A DNA stretch of 64,000 nt, taken from assembly GCA_038025085.1 (NCBI GenBank), contig CM076139.1, forward strand, positions 47,658,807 to 47,722,806. The letters are read 5' to 3'. Made by a program: the position numbers and the translations under genes. The notes beneath the pieces were generated by a model. The model was not told where the DNA came from. It made no database searches and saw only the letters and a list, made by a program, of their open reading frames with translations. This document shows, in pieces, positions 38,601 through 49,296 of the stretch; positions within the stretch are counted from its first letter, which is position 1, and the number at the start of each line of letters is the position of its first letter. Source of the stretch: Tetragonia tetragonoides (lineage: Eukaryota > Streptophyta > Magnoliopsida > Caryophyllales > Aizoaceae).

Positions 38601-39334
38601 GTTGGGTTGTGCTTTGCCATGGGGGCGATTCTACACCCAACTCAGGTCCAAGATTGTTTGACGTGCTTTTTTAGTACTGTTCTTTCAATATTAATTACAT
38701 GCTGTATTTCTTTTCTGTGAAGTGAAACCTTGTTCACCTAAAGCACATAAAGACATGAAGTGCAGAACACATGCTGCACGATGCAAAGCATGAAAGCACT
38801 TGTGTTTTAGTTGACCAACTACCTGTAGTAGTGTTTGGTGTAGGAGATTATGACTTTCCGCTTATGTTTTACCTTTTCTCAATGATCGGTATCAAGGGTA
38901 ACAAATTGTAGTCATGGAGACATCCCATTCTAACATTGCATTCTCCTCAGTTACATTACTTCAAAGTTGGGGGGGACAACCAAATGCTTCTTTAGAGACC
39001 CCTTGTTACTTGAGAGTTTGAGACATATTGTTTTTACTCTTCCTTTACAATGTAAAGTGCATGAAGTCCTTTATACCAACCCCTCATTATGTGAGACTAA
39101 ACCGTTCCTGTTGTTTTCCTTTGCAGTAAGGAATATGAAGACCTTTCGGTGAAGGCAAAGTCAAGGTTTAGCATATCACTTCGAAGTCTTTCACAGCCCA
39201 TGTCACTTAGGGAGATAGCTAGGACTTGGGATGATTGTGCTCGTGCTGTCATTTCTGAGTATGCGCAGCAAAATGGTGGAGGGACCTTCAGCTCGAAATA
39301 TGGTACTTGGGAAAACTGCTTGACTGCTGCTTGA
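20580..39334 (+). CDS. MED15A: Mediator tail subunit 15a, KIX and Gln-rich coactivator
   Basis: Eleven coding exons: 20580-20695, 25236-25347, 25477-25603, 25856-27343, 27976-28043, 30783-30857, 31194-32534, 32645-32989, 37945-38145, 38220-38308 and 39127-39334. All have GT-AG borders and consistent phases, giving 4170 nt and 1389 aa. Residues about 17-95 form the KIX domain ([39 protein letters not shown]). Residues 119-614 are Gln-rich with a 33-Gln run (343-375). Residues 615-720 ([21 protein letters not shown]) and the C-terminal region ([12 protein letters not shown] to [14 protein letters not shown]) match plant MED15a in order and spacing. It bridges activators and the Mediator tail in the nucleus. 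Exon 1 begins at the ATG before DSNNWRPAQ. Introns 1, 5 and 8 are long and carry transposon pieces. Confidence 0.93.
20880..20893. repeat. Poly(G) tract in MED15a intron 1
   Basis: A run of about 14 G, liable to length error in sequencing. Confidence 0.8.
23454..23764 (+). repeat. Tandem duplication, period 159 bp, in MED15a intron 1
   Basis: Two nearly identical copies starting TATGCAACAGTAATGGCTAG (23454 and 23613). The first has an extra GCTAGAGAT. The few differences point to a recent duplication. Confidence 0.92.
24361..24645. repeat. CpG-rich patch of repeated CGATA / TATCG words in MED15a intron 1
   Basis: An island of GC-richer sequence in an AT-rich intron, with at least eight CGATA or TATCG words in both orientations (for example GCCGATACG, GACCGATACGG, CACCGATATCAG, GACCGATATCGAG), ending GATTTTGAACCATGG. 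It has no gene-like frame. It is probably a transposon or satellite-type fragment; the family is unknown. Confidence 0.55.
26527..26625 (+). repeat. MED15a polyglutamine tract, 33 Gln
   Basis: The tract is split by codon. The 5' half is mostly CAG with one CAA, and the 3' half is an uninterrupted CAA run closed by a single CAG. Each half behaves as its own microsatellite, so length variation between individuals is likely. A shorter CAG run lies near 26784-26808. Confidence 0.95.
29169..30627 (-). mobile_element. 5'-truncated LINE in MED15a intron 5
   Basis: Minus-strand frames show the C-terminal part of LINE reverse transcriptase ([46 protein letters not shown]) and then the zinc-binding linker ([37 protein letters not shown]). 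The order is that of plant L1-like ORF2. The minus-strand 3' end has an AATAAAAGAATTTC tail motif and poly(A) (T run at 29169-29181). Frameshifts break it. The insertion opposes MED15a transcription and swells intron 5 to 2.7 kb. No clear target duplication was found. Confidence 0.85.
33271..33333 (+). repeat. Tandem duplication, about 31 bp, in MED15a intron 8
   Basis: Two copies of a unit containing AGAAGTTTTGAAAGATAGTC. Confidence 0.8.
33458..34075 (-). mobile_element. LINE-like fragment in MED15a intron 8
   Basis: A minus-strand frame (34072 to 33581) broken by one stop near 33800 ends with [14 protein letters not shown], which resembles the end of ORF1 of plant LINEs. It is followed by an AATAAAAG signal and an A run (T run near 33468), the same type of tail as the LINE at 29169. 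ORF1 next to a tail implies a large internal deletion. The assignment rests on motif memory and is tentative. Confidence 0.4.
34092..34174 (+). repeat. 34-bp tandem repeat, about 2.4 copies
   Basis: Units start AAGTTTGAGTTGGTGTTC at 34092, 34126 and 34160 (the last partial). Confidence 0.85.
34210..35782. mobile_element. Solo LTR, 1573 bp, with 5-bp target duplication, in MED15a intron 8
   Basis: The element begins TGTCGTGGTCC and ends GGACCGTAACA, so it has TG...CA ends and an 11-bp imperfect terminal inverted repeat. It is flanked by CTATG on both sides (34205-34209 and 35783-35787). It is clearly GC-richer than the intron around it and contains no retroviral-type domains. This is the product expected when the two LTRs of one retrotransposon recombine. 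Frames of up to about 118 codons inside it are chance. Confidence 0.88.
34359..34430 (+). repeat. 21-bp tandem repeat inside the solo LTR
   Basis: About 3.4 copies of CGGACAAAGTGTGGAATTCGT. There are no unique spacers, so it is not a CRISPR. Confidence 0.9.
36182..36333 (+). mobile_element. SINE in MED15a intron 8
   Basis: An A-box-like TTAATTGGTAAG near 36194 and a B-box-like GTTCGAGCCTC near 36234 are followed by a TTATCGAAAAAAAAA tail. GACTGA occurs just before (36176-36181) and just after (36334-36339), a short possible target duplication. Its ATCGAAAAA ending matches the SINE at 57552. Confidence 0.65.
37307..37745 (+). mobile_element. 5'-truncated LINE 3' end with 17-bp target duplication, MED15a intron 8
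   Basis: The plus-strand frame encodes the LINE zinc-binding linker ([26 protein letters not shown]) and ends in a poly(A) tract at 37727-37739 and beyond. ACAAAGAGGGAARACAT flanks both ends (37290-37306 and 37746-37762, one mismatch). Confidence 0.88.
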
Positions 39335-40379
39335 TCATCATCAGCAATTTCCCACCTCGTGTCCGAGATACATTTATGTATATCTTACATCCAAAATTCA
39401 TCTCGGGCTTCATACTTGGATCAATACTGAAATTTATGGATAAACTCAGTTAGCTGAGTAATTTCATGGGAGAGCAAAGGGCTAAAAGCTGTATATATAT
39501 ATATATATATATATAGATGACTGGAAGCCTTTGAGCCTATTTTAGATCAAGTCTTATGTATGCCATTCTGTTTTGTTGTTTGTAACATATAAATGAGTAT
39601 ACTTGTAGGATTCATATGTTTATAACGGATATTGTACCTGATTTGAGTATTTATCTGATGAGGAGTTCCTCGAATCTTTGCATCTTTTAAGCTGGATGAA
39701 CTTTTAGTTTAGCCCAACACTATTGCAAAATAAATTGCATTTGCAAGGGGTTTGTTAATCACAAAAACTGGATCATGTGAAAGGCCGCTCTATTTAGCTA
39801 CTCTTTGACCCAACTTGATGGTAGCTCGACTCGATCGACTCTGTTGCCTCAACTTTTATGCATTCTCATATGAGAATACATCACAATGATATGAGAATGC
39901 ATAATTATTTTAAGTGTATTTGTCGGTTTACAACATTAATAAGTAAGTAAAATGTAAATAAATAAATAAACGAGGACAACATGAGAATTTTTGAGAAAAA
40001 TTTGTCAACAATGTAAAAATCTTTCCTAAAATTAAAAAGCAAAAATGAAAATTTCCTTCAATAGAATCTGAAAAAATCTGTACTTTCCCATTTACCAATG
40101 TACATGTAACCAATAACAACCCCAAATATCTTTCCTTTTTACTATGATTTCTTCTTTTCTTTTTATTTTTTATTTTTTTGGGTTTAAGCAAAATCCCTTA
40201 TAAATAGGCAAGTATATATAAAGAAGCAAGAGAATCCTCTTCCCCTATAAAATGGCAACTACCCAGTCCCACAAACATTTCAAATGCCGCTAGTCTCTCC
40301 CGCCCCCTTTCATTGTCAGCCCTAATAGTGAAAAACTCTTTGTGACTAAGGAAAAACAAAAAACGACGAAACTTCCATA
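39335..40379. other. MED15a 3' flank and intergenic
   Basis: This holds the MED15a 3' UTR, with a TA run at about 39491-39515, and then AT-rich noncoding sequence. No gene is supported. Confidence 0.55.
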
Positions 40380-42221
40380 ACAATTTCTTGGAAGGTGATC
40401 GTCGATCAACATTCTCTCTCCACTTTCACTCACAACTTCAGTCTTAAGGTATGAATTCTGAAAGGGGTTAGAGAGAGATTATCAAAATGTTAAAAAAAGA
40501 GAGGGTATTTGTCAATTTTATGCAGTGCAGTTTTGAACATATCTTGATTAGTAATGTGTTTGTGTTTTTTATTATAAAAGGGTGGAATAAATTATGGGTT
40601 TTGTTCTGATTTTAAATTGATTTTGTGGGTCATCGAGATTTTGGGTTGTGAACAACCCAAAAAAAATAAAAATTGAGTCTTCTTGTTTTTTCTTTTTAGG
40701 AGTTCTTCAATCTCTATAGTTAAGATGAACTGGACTAACTTGAAATTACTCTTTCTTGGTTGACAGACTGTGAATGGGAAGTAGGGGCTTGGGTAATATA
40801 TGAAGTTGTAGGAGTAAAATAATTTTTTTAATTTTTTATTGGTGGGTTTTGGGAAGATACCAATTTTTGTTTTTCATCTGTTTGATGCCAAGTTCATTCT
40901 GAAATTTTCCATGATACTGACAATAATGTATACATTCTCTTGAGTAATGTTTTTGGTAATGTAGACATTAAGGATCATTCTGTGGCCCTGTAACTTTCGA
41001 TTGGTTGTGTGCATCATTTAATGTGGGGCTCATGATTGATATGTTACATTGTTCAACTTCATATCAATATCATTCCATTGTTCATTCAGGGGATTAATTT
41101 CAACAGGTTAGCCTGAGTAGAGTTACCTAATGTAGTTCCCTCCGAGGCTCCGGAGGACCCTCAATATCAAGAACATTGGTTTGGAAATAAATAAAGTAAT
41201 ACTATACAAATGATAAGTATTGGAGAATAGGGTTTATGACAAAAAGCTTTGAAATGAAGACATCTTTGTCTAAAGTATATAATGACATTTGTATTGATGA
41301 GATTTATGCTATGTGATTATATGCCTAACCCTTTTCCTCTGTCGATTAAATGGGATATGGATCCCATGGAATTGAATTTGGAGCATTACTAATATATTAG
41401 CTCAAAAATTTCTCTTACAGGCCATATGGGGGATACAATTAAACAGAAGCCTGCTCAGCTTACGCCTCGCATGCAACCAAGTGACTGGAGAAGTACCATT
41501 GACCTAAGGGCTAGAGAAAAACTTGTCCATCAGATGTAACTCTCTTTCACAACTTCAATTTGGAAGACTTGGCATAGTATTTAATCTTGTGAAATGAGAC
41601 AATAATATTGAGGCTCTTAATCAAAATCTTTTTGGTAAAAACTGTTTGTTCTCCAGTTGATAACTTGATTGAGGTAGTAAAATTTTGATTTCAGGCACCG
41701 AGTCCTCTATCTGGAATTGTCCCAAATAATTAAAGATTTCTAAGACACGAGAGACTGAGGTGGGGGATAAAAGAGAATAAATATCCTGTTGTTTCTGCTA
41801 TAGGTTCGAAGCCTGAAAATTTTGTGGAGAACACAAGGGTTGGGGGAAGGAAAACTCATTTTCTAGTATCTTCCTAGTCTTAGCTGCTTAGTTTTGTTAA
41901 CTCAAACCAATTAGACTGTTGATGCAAGTTTGTAAAATTGCCAGATTGAGCCAGCTTTGATGCTGGCATACTGAAACTTATTACTCTCTTGGCAGCTGTG
42001 AGACCCTGAGCAGTGGTTGCAAAGAACCAGAAATGTTCCGCAAAGTTGAAAGCCTTGCCCGTACCTTTGAGGAAAAGGTTTTTACAGTTGCTTCAGACCA
42101 GGTATATCCAAGACTTAAAATGTCATTGATGCTTGATAATTTTCTCACCTTGTTTTAAATTGCTTCCTGCATTACTATGTGATTTGGTCTTGCCGCCATC
42201 CCCTCCTACAGCTTCCCCTAC

Positions 42222-42241
42222 CCCCCCCCCCCCCCCCCCCC
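42222..42241. repeat. Poly(C) tract
   Basis: A run of about 19 C in intron 2 of MED15-like gene 2, an unstable tract and possible assembly weak point. Confidence 0.85.
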
Positions 42242-42893
42242 AAGAATGTATCCAGTGAGTTTTTCTAATTTGTTCATTGTTCAGTACTGCTCAATAAGAG
42301 TAACTTTGAATAACTAGCACTTAGCAGACACAGATGGAAGTTCTGGTATTATCAAAGTTTTCTGCTCTCAGTTAATAGGGAAGCGATTAGTACAGTTCTT
42401 TTGACTTGTCCATCTCCAATGTTTCCATCCTGTAAAGTAAAACATAGTTTTCCAATAACTCTATTTCTTTAGTGGAATTAAATGGCTAACATTCTTCATA
42501 TCACCACTGAATTGTCAACACAAATGGCTCTCATCTCCAGACTGATTATCTGAAGAAAATATCACAAAAGATGTTGACAGTGAAACGTCGGCCCTCTCCT
42601 GCAAGTGGTGCCTCTATCCCGCTTCACTCAGGTATTAATACGTACTAGTAGGCTAATTATGTAACCCTGGAAATTGTTAAAATGGCTTGTATGTAGTTTT
42701 TATTTTTACAAGGTCTATTTGCAGGAGGCTTGTATATTGCCCTGGATATTACTGCATGATCTTTAGATCTAAACCTTTAATAAAGGCTAATTGTCGTAGT
42801 TAACATAGTTTTATTTCTAACCCAACAAATTTTTTATGATAAATTTAAGTTCGTAAAAGAATTGGAGTTTGCACAGGTTTATGATGGTATCTT

Positions 42894-43050
42894 TTTTTAG
42901 ATAAAGAGAAAGATTGGATTGAAGAAGTGTCAAAATTGCAAAAAAGGAGGACAATATGTCTTCTGAAATATCTAGTTACAAATCAGCGCAGCCCAGTTAT
43001 GCTGAATTTGAGTAATTGTGTAATCTCTAAATGCCCCAGAAGGAGGTTCA
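42894..43050 (-). mobile_element. Short retroposon tail with target duplication
   Basis: Minus-strand sequence ends TTTCTCTTTATCTAAAAAAA, the same tail as at about 13555, and is flanked by ATRATGGTATCTT at 42881-42893 and 43050-43062. It is probably a severely truncated LINE inserted in an intron of MED15-like gene 2. Confidence 0.6.
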
Positions 43051-45700
43051 TAATGGTATCTTAACATTATATTGTAACAACTATCAAAAATAGTTTACAT
43101 TTTTAAGCTTTATGACCTTCCGACAAAAAGGGATCATAATGGCAGCACTTGAGCTCAAACGTTTAGCCATTTGAGATCAAAATGCGCGATAAACGATACA
43201 CTAATGAATCTTCCAGGCTTACTAAACAAAGTGCTCACTCCACACTGATTAACATCTGTATTTGTAGAAAAATGAATAATACTCACTGAAACTTGTATAA
43301 ACATGCAAAATAGAAGAAAGAAAATACACATACTGACTCCTCCTTACTGCTGCACGTAGGCTGATAATTTAACTCCTGGAATTTTCACTCACACAGTTTA
43401 TGGTCTTGTGCAGCACCAATGAATGTTCAACAGACCAGTCATAGTCAACTACTCCTGCACTCGGCAGGCCCTCCTCAACCTCAACCCCATCAGAATATCC
43501 AGAGAAACACTCCAATGAGTACAGGTGTCTTTGTAGGCCCATCTTCAGCTGTCGCTGCTGTAAGTGGTGTAAGCCAGGTTTCTGGATCCAATTTTGCTGG
43601 CCAAAGTTCGAAAGCAATGAGTTTGTCAAGGGAGCAGCCAAACTTGGGACTAAATGCTTTAGACCAGTGTATTCCTTCCAATCCTATGGGTGTTTCCATG
43701 GTGCAGCAGCAAAACAGGCATCATTTACAACAGAATGTCAACAAAAACCTTCCCAGGCAATTTCTGGAGGAGCAGCAAGCTCAATATAAGCTACCAGACC
43801 GACATACCAGTCAGGGAGATGTCGTGCCTGCCATGGGTAAAAATCCCGTGACTCAGATATCACAACTGCAACAGGATCAATTTAGACCTACTGAGTACCC
43901 ATATTCTCAACAAACCGTCAGTAGAGCAGCAGCATCTGGGCCTCAATCAATTTATCCTCAGTCAGCTTCTGTTCACATGCACAATGAAGGTTTATCTATC
44001 AAATACTGTCAACAATCTGCCTCTAATCTTGCTCAACCAGTTACCACACAACAGCATGTCTCTGCCTCTAATCAAAGGGGGGTTTTAGCTCCACAACAGA
44101 AATTATTGCCTGCCCATGTAAGACAGGAATCAATTGGCCATCAGTGTAATTCTGCAAATAACCAACAAGATCAGTCCCCACGAGGCAAACCCCCTGACAC
44201 TTTGCAGCCGCAACATCTTCCTCAGTTAAATAGAGCTCATATTGTAGAGCAGCACCAGCAGTTACAGGACAAGAAGATAGATATTGCAATTGCACATTCA
44301 CAGAGACTGGGGGTACAAAGTACTGGTCATAATGAACAGCAAAAGCAATACAACGTCGAACCACACTCTGTGCCTCTGGTGTTAAAAAGTGATAGTTCAG
44401 GGGAACAGCAAGCTTCCCGCGTGTTCTCGTCATCTCAAGGGCCACGATCACATGAGAAAGTGAATTCCCAGCTTCGGCCAGTGGCAGCCAGTGAGGCGAA
44501 GAAACCAAATTTATGTGTAACTTCTAAGTCCCAGAATTTACCAAGGTCAGAAAGCCGAACAACTGAATCAGGAACAGGAAGTGCCCCTCTAGAGGTCTAC
44601 AAGAGTAAGTTTCAACTATCATTCAATACTAGTTGAGAAAGACATCCTTGTCTGATGATATTGGTTCTTTCATTTAGCCATTTTCTTTGTGATGCTTTCT
44701 TAATGAATCTGTTTGTAATCTATCATTCATGAAGAGCAGATTTTGTGTTATTTACATTTTTGAGAATCAGTTTCTTGTTTTGTGTCAAGATATACTATAT
44801 TCTCATATATGAGCTTGAAAGAAGCTCAAGTCCTAAAACTTATGTTACGATGTAATAAATTATTAGTTTGTTACTAGTATTATTAGTTTCTTTCATCTGG
44901 GGGTTTATTTTGGACTCTGATTATGTTTTTTCCCTTATCTGTTAAATGTGTTTTAGGTTGTATTTTTCTTTATATTTTGTTTTCTGAAATATAGATGCTA
45001 GTCATAAATAGATAGTAGGCTGAGTATGCTTTCACACATTGATGATCAAGTATTATCCAATTGAGCATAGAGAGCCTGATGTAGTTCCTCTCTGTCGAGT
45101 TCTGGCCCTAACTGCCTTGTTATTGTTTTCATGAATATACTTCAGTAGGTTGTTCCTCATATCTCTTGACCCCTCAACTTAAGAGGTCTTCGGACATAAG
45201 CCCTTGAATTTCTCTTCCCTCCCTCCCCCCCAACCTGTTCTGCAAAAGATGAGTTAGTGAATCTTATTTTATTTTGCATACCTGATTGCTTTAAGCATTT
45301 TTCATGAGATTGTGTGTTTAGTTTGGATTTGCTTTCCTTGACTTTCATGCACTGTGTGCATATCTTGGAGGTTGATGTAGATTGGTTGGAATAGGATATG
45401 AAACTAACAGGGTGTACATCCTTTGGTCTCTCAAACCCGTCTGATTAGTTGAAAATTTTCGTGCTTTGTGCAGCTGGTGGCTCAATAACATTAGTGTCAT
45501 CAACTATCCATTTTCATTGTACTTCCTTATCAGATTCGTGTTAGAATTCCTGCATGGATTTTAGTTTCATTTTACTGTTTCTGAAATTCACATTGAGATA
45601 TTAGTTGACTAATATCTTTCACCATGACATGTTTTAGCAAGTGAAGTTTCTTCATCTGGGGAAAAGCAGGGTGTTGCAGAGGCTTGGCGGGAGGATAGCG

Positions 45701-45701
<1 letters not shown>

Positions 45702-45760
<59 letters not shown>

Positions 45761-45763
45761 TCT

Positions 45764-45799
<36 letters not shown>
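45702..45799. repeat. (TA)n plus poly(T) at the exon 5 donor region
   Basis: An uninterrupted TA run (about 45704-45757) is followed by about 33 T (45767-45799). In MED15a the matching exon ends GTGTATCAAAAG before its donor. Here the sequence runs from GAGGAT straight into the TA tract with no good donor. Confidence 0.9.
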
Positions 45800-46390
45800 C
45801 AGTTTTCTATCTTGCCTGAATTATTAATTTCTGTTCATATATTTACTTATAATTTTAGGTTTCGTTGCACAGTGATGATTACTTTTTCAAATATCACATG
45901 TTCAAATTATTGAGTCGAAGAATATATGTCAGATTGAAGTAAATCAGTTGGTAAAAATCTGGTGAAATTACTATTTCCAACTTCCAAGTTCAAAAATGAT
46001 ATGTATAGGCTGATATTTGGTTCCTGATGTGTGGTCACCCTCGTTCTTGAACATGGAATCATATTTGTGTTTTACATTCCTGCATTCATGTGGTTTGCAA
46101 GTCAATGGCTGACTGCTTGAGTCATTTACTTTAGGGCTCAGCCTTGCTTGATTGCTCCACTGTGGGTTGGCTGTCTTTCTACTTCTTTTCCTAAATATTG
46201 TGTTACCTTGCAGATAATGGCTTTGAAGAATAGGTATGGGTCAAAATTGGAAGAAATGCATCACATGGTAGGTGCTAGGCTGAAGCAGGTACGTTTCTGT
46301 ATACCTTTCTGACAAGAATATAACCACAGTGGTTGAATCTCTAAATCTATTAAAGTTCACTTGTGCTACCTGTCATCTACTGTATTGCAG

Positions 46391-47929
46391 CTTAACTCGC
46401 AAACTGAACATCTAAATCAAGGCCAGTATAAGAGTTTTAAAGACGTGAACACTATGGTGGAGCGCATGCTGAAATTTGTGAATATTACTAAAGACAAGCT
46501 TGTACCTGGACACAGAGATAATTTGGATGGGTGGGAGAAACAGATCATTTTTCACTCAAGTAAGGTTAAGCCCAAAAATGGTGCCACCTGACAGCAACAA
46601 GGACAGGATCCTCGAGTAGATATCCACTCATTGTCTCAATTGACCCCACAAGCTCACAGCTCTCAAGTTCGGTCTGTAGAGGAGGGGAGAGAAAATAAGG
46701 CGCGGACAGAGCAGGTGAGGCAACCACCACAGTCATTGCAAAAACCAAGGTTACTACCACAGCAGCAGCCTGCGTCATTGCAAGCACGTATACCACATCA
46801 ATTGGTCGAGTCAATTGGTCCGAAACAGAAGCACATATCAAATCAACGGTCGCACCATGCTCCCCAAACTGATCATACAGGAAATTCACATCATCCAAAA
46901 GACACTCAGAATACTGCAAGTACCCCTTCAGTAATTCCAAGCCCTAACCAAAAACCTCAAGCACAATGACCGATTACACTTCCATTAGGTAAACGCAAAG
47001 ATGTTGAGTACAAGGACTCTTCTGAGCTTGCGAAAGCAAAGGTGAGGGTGATATCGCCTTCACTTTTAGAACCTCTCAATCAAAACGAAAATCTTAGCAA
47101 TATTTCCAAAATCCTCTGTGACAAGACAAGTGTCAGTGAGAGCCCAATGCAGCGCCTACTTAACAAAGTGGCTTCAATGTCATCTCATGCATTTAAGTCC
47201 TCCATGGATGGCATTTACTCTGTGATGAGTGTGATCGATGGGATGGAAGCAAGTGCACCTAGGGTCGTTGGATGTAGATCTTCTGTCGGGCAGGATTTCG
47301 TGCGGACAACTGGATGCCGGATGCAAATTAAGCAATGCAGTTTGCAGGATAAGGAATGGTGCATATCTCCAGTCCCCATCGAGGGGTTGAATGACCATGA
47401 GAACCCCGATGAGGAGTCAACAGCCAAGAACCAAAGGGAACTGTCTAAGACTGAGGATGCTGCTCATAAGCTGTTGGAAGAAATAAAAGAAGTAAACCAG
47501 CGTCTGATAGACACTGTTGTGGATATATGTGAGGAAGACATCCTTGGTAGAGGGATGGTCGTCAAGTGCTGCTTCAGTGCCGTGTCAATAAACTTGAGCG
47601 TCATTAAATCCGTGGCACCCTATGGATACTCATCAGTCATCCGGCCTTTACGCTTGCTGATCCCCACTGATTACCCTGACAGTTCTCCTGTATTGTTAGA
47701 CAAGTTGCCAGGTGAAGGTGGTCACGAGTTAATAGATCTCTCGGATAAGGCACTGTCAAGACTTGGCTCATCTCTTCGAAACCTTGAGAATCCTATCTCC
47801 CTCAGTGAGATAGCTCAAAGGTGGTAATTCTGTGCTCGTGCAGTTATCACAGAGCACGCAGAGAAGTATGGTGGAGGCACATTCAGCTCAATGTATGGGG
47901 CATGGGAGAACTGCTTGGGAGTTGCTTGA
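46391..47929 (+). pseudogene. Intronless 3' exon of MED15-like gene 2 with three in-frame stops
   Basis: One exon covers the region that MED15a encodes in five exons (7 to 11). The four MED15a introns (after LLKA, after KARIE, after NSAQM and within LPVEVS) have no counterpart; equivalent sites near 47160, 47456, 47635 and 47717 are continuous coding sequence. Only stops interrupt the frame (TGA 46589-46591, TGA 46967-46969, TAA 47825-47827), without a frameshift, and the natural stop is TGA 47927-47929. This suggests fairly recent inactivation after cDNA-mediated intron loss. Confidence 0.82.
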
Positions 47930-48359
47930 TCAGTTTGCAATGTTTCTTCAGATAACTATGATGATGACTTCAGTTAATGTGTGCATATCAGCCTGTGAAT
48001 AACTCAGAAATTCAGAATCATTAGCACAGTCTCTTACAGATCAATGCTTAACCAAATTAAAAGAGCAAGGGAAAAGTTCTTTGGTGCCATTCATGCACTT
48101 GTACATAGAGTAAGAGTAAATATTTTTACCATGGATGATACAGTGCTGTAGAGTCTGTTGAAGTATAGTAGACAATCTACATCCATATAAATATATATAG
48201 TCAAAATTAATTCTATCGATTTTTTTAATTGTTATTATTATTCATCTTGATGCATTCCCTAATTTTAATGACCTAATAATTATTATCTAATGTATCTCCT
48301 TCTATACGTCTCATATATTCTACTACAATATTTTTTTAAAAAAATAAAGATAAAATATA
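47930..48359. other. 3' flank of MED15-like gene 2
   Basis: AT-rich, no gene seen. Confidence 0.5.
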
Positions 48360-48878
48360 GGAAAATTTTCATTTAGGTGCTCTGAGGTTTCGCGTATTAT
48401 TTTTTAGGTTACATGTGGTTTGAATAATTTCACTTAGGTGATACGAGGTTTTGTAAATAATTTCACATAGGTGACAAGTGATGGGCTAACTTCCGTTTAC
48501 TTTTGCTGACGTGTGAAGGGCGATTATCCTTGACTACGTGATTAATATTGATTAACGTGCTAAAATATTATTTAATTTATTTTTTTTTTGCAAATAAATT
48601 GTGTTTTCGGAAATCTGGTGTTTTGTAAATGAATTGTTGTAAAAAAATAAATCAATTAAAACCATATTTTAGTTCGTTAATCAATATTAATCGGGGCCAT
48701 TAAGGATAACCGTCATTCACACGTCAACAAAAGTTAACGGAAATTAGCCTCCGTCATCACCTGTCACCTATGTGAAATTATTTACAAAACCTTGTGCCAC
48801 CTATGTGAAATTATTCAAACCACATATAACCTAAAAAATAATACACAAAATCTCAGAGCACCTAAATAAAAATTTTCC
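48360..48878. mobile_element. Fold-back element (MITE) with long inverted arms
   Basis: The two arms, about 48360-48560 and 48680-48878, are inverted copies over roughly 190 bp (both start GGAAAATTTT, then ATTTAGGTGCTCTGAG) with few differences. Inside each arm a block related to AATTTCACATAGGTGAC is itself repeated. The centre is AT-rich. No transposase is present. I could not identify a clean target duplication. Confidence 0.85.
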
Positions 48879-49291
48879 GTAGCTATTTTTGATCAAAAAA
48901 AGAGTAGTAGCTATTTTGTTTGCTTTATTTTTCCTTTTCATTTGGATCAGCATTTCTGATTACCAGTAATATTGTAAGTTTTGTTTGGCATGTATTTTTG
49001 GGGGTTTGGCAAAGAGGAACTTCATTTCTTTTTAGGTCTGAATTAAATGGTAGTACGAGTACCTCCTATAGATACTCCATGAGACTTGAACTGTTTGCCA
49101 AAGTATTTTAGCGACTTATAGTAAATTCTATTGACCAACACGTTATTAACTTATTATGCAGATCGGAAACTTAATAATTTGCTTATAATAATAATAATAA
49201 TAAATAAAAAGTAAAGAAGAGAGTTGGCCATGTTTCTCTTTTAGTGATTATAGATTACGGTTTCAATCACTTCGGATTTGGTTTATAAACA
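48879..49291. other. Intergenic, no gene seen
   Basis: AT-rich, with a short ATA microsatellite near 49183-49203. Confidence 0.5.
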
Positions 49292-49296
49292 TCGTG

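Larger units (their letters stand above)
40380..47929 (+). pseudogene. MED15-like gene 2, divergent paralog, probably inactivated
   Basis: A 5' noncoding exon appears to end at 40448 (AAG before GTATGA). Coding exons are 41426-41535, 41996-42101, 42541-42631, 43414-44604, 45638 to about 45700, 46214-46288 and 46391-47929. The KIX region is recognisable (QPSDWRSTIDLRARE, RTFEEKVFTVASDQ, TDYLKKISQKML), and exon phases match MED15a. The Gln-rich middle lacks a long Gln run. The last exon has the conserved C-terminal region ([26 protein letters not shown]) but also stops at 46589, 46967 and 47825. The exon 5 donor is buried in a TA repeat. The 5' part is fully open, so a truncated KIX protein of about 500 residues is possible. 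If functional it would act like MED15. Confidence 0.8.

Noticed and set aside
38430..38660. Possible SINE in MED15a intron 10 (TTTCAAGCCCTGAG B-box-like word)
   Set aside because: No clear A box, tail or target duplication.
44068..44508. Minus-strand 146-codon frame
   Set aside because: It lies opposite the large Gln-rich exon of MED15-like gene 2, and its composition follows from that exon.
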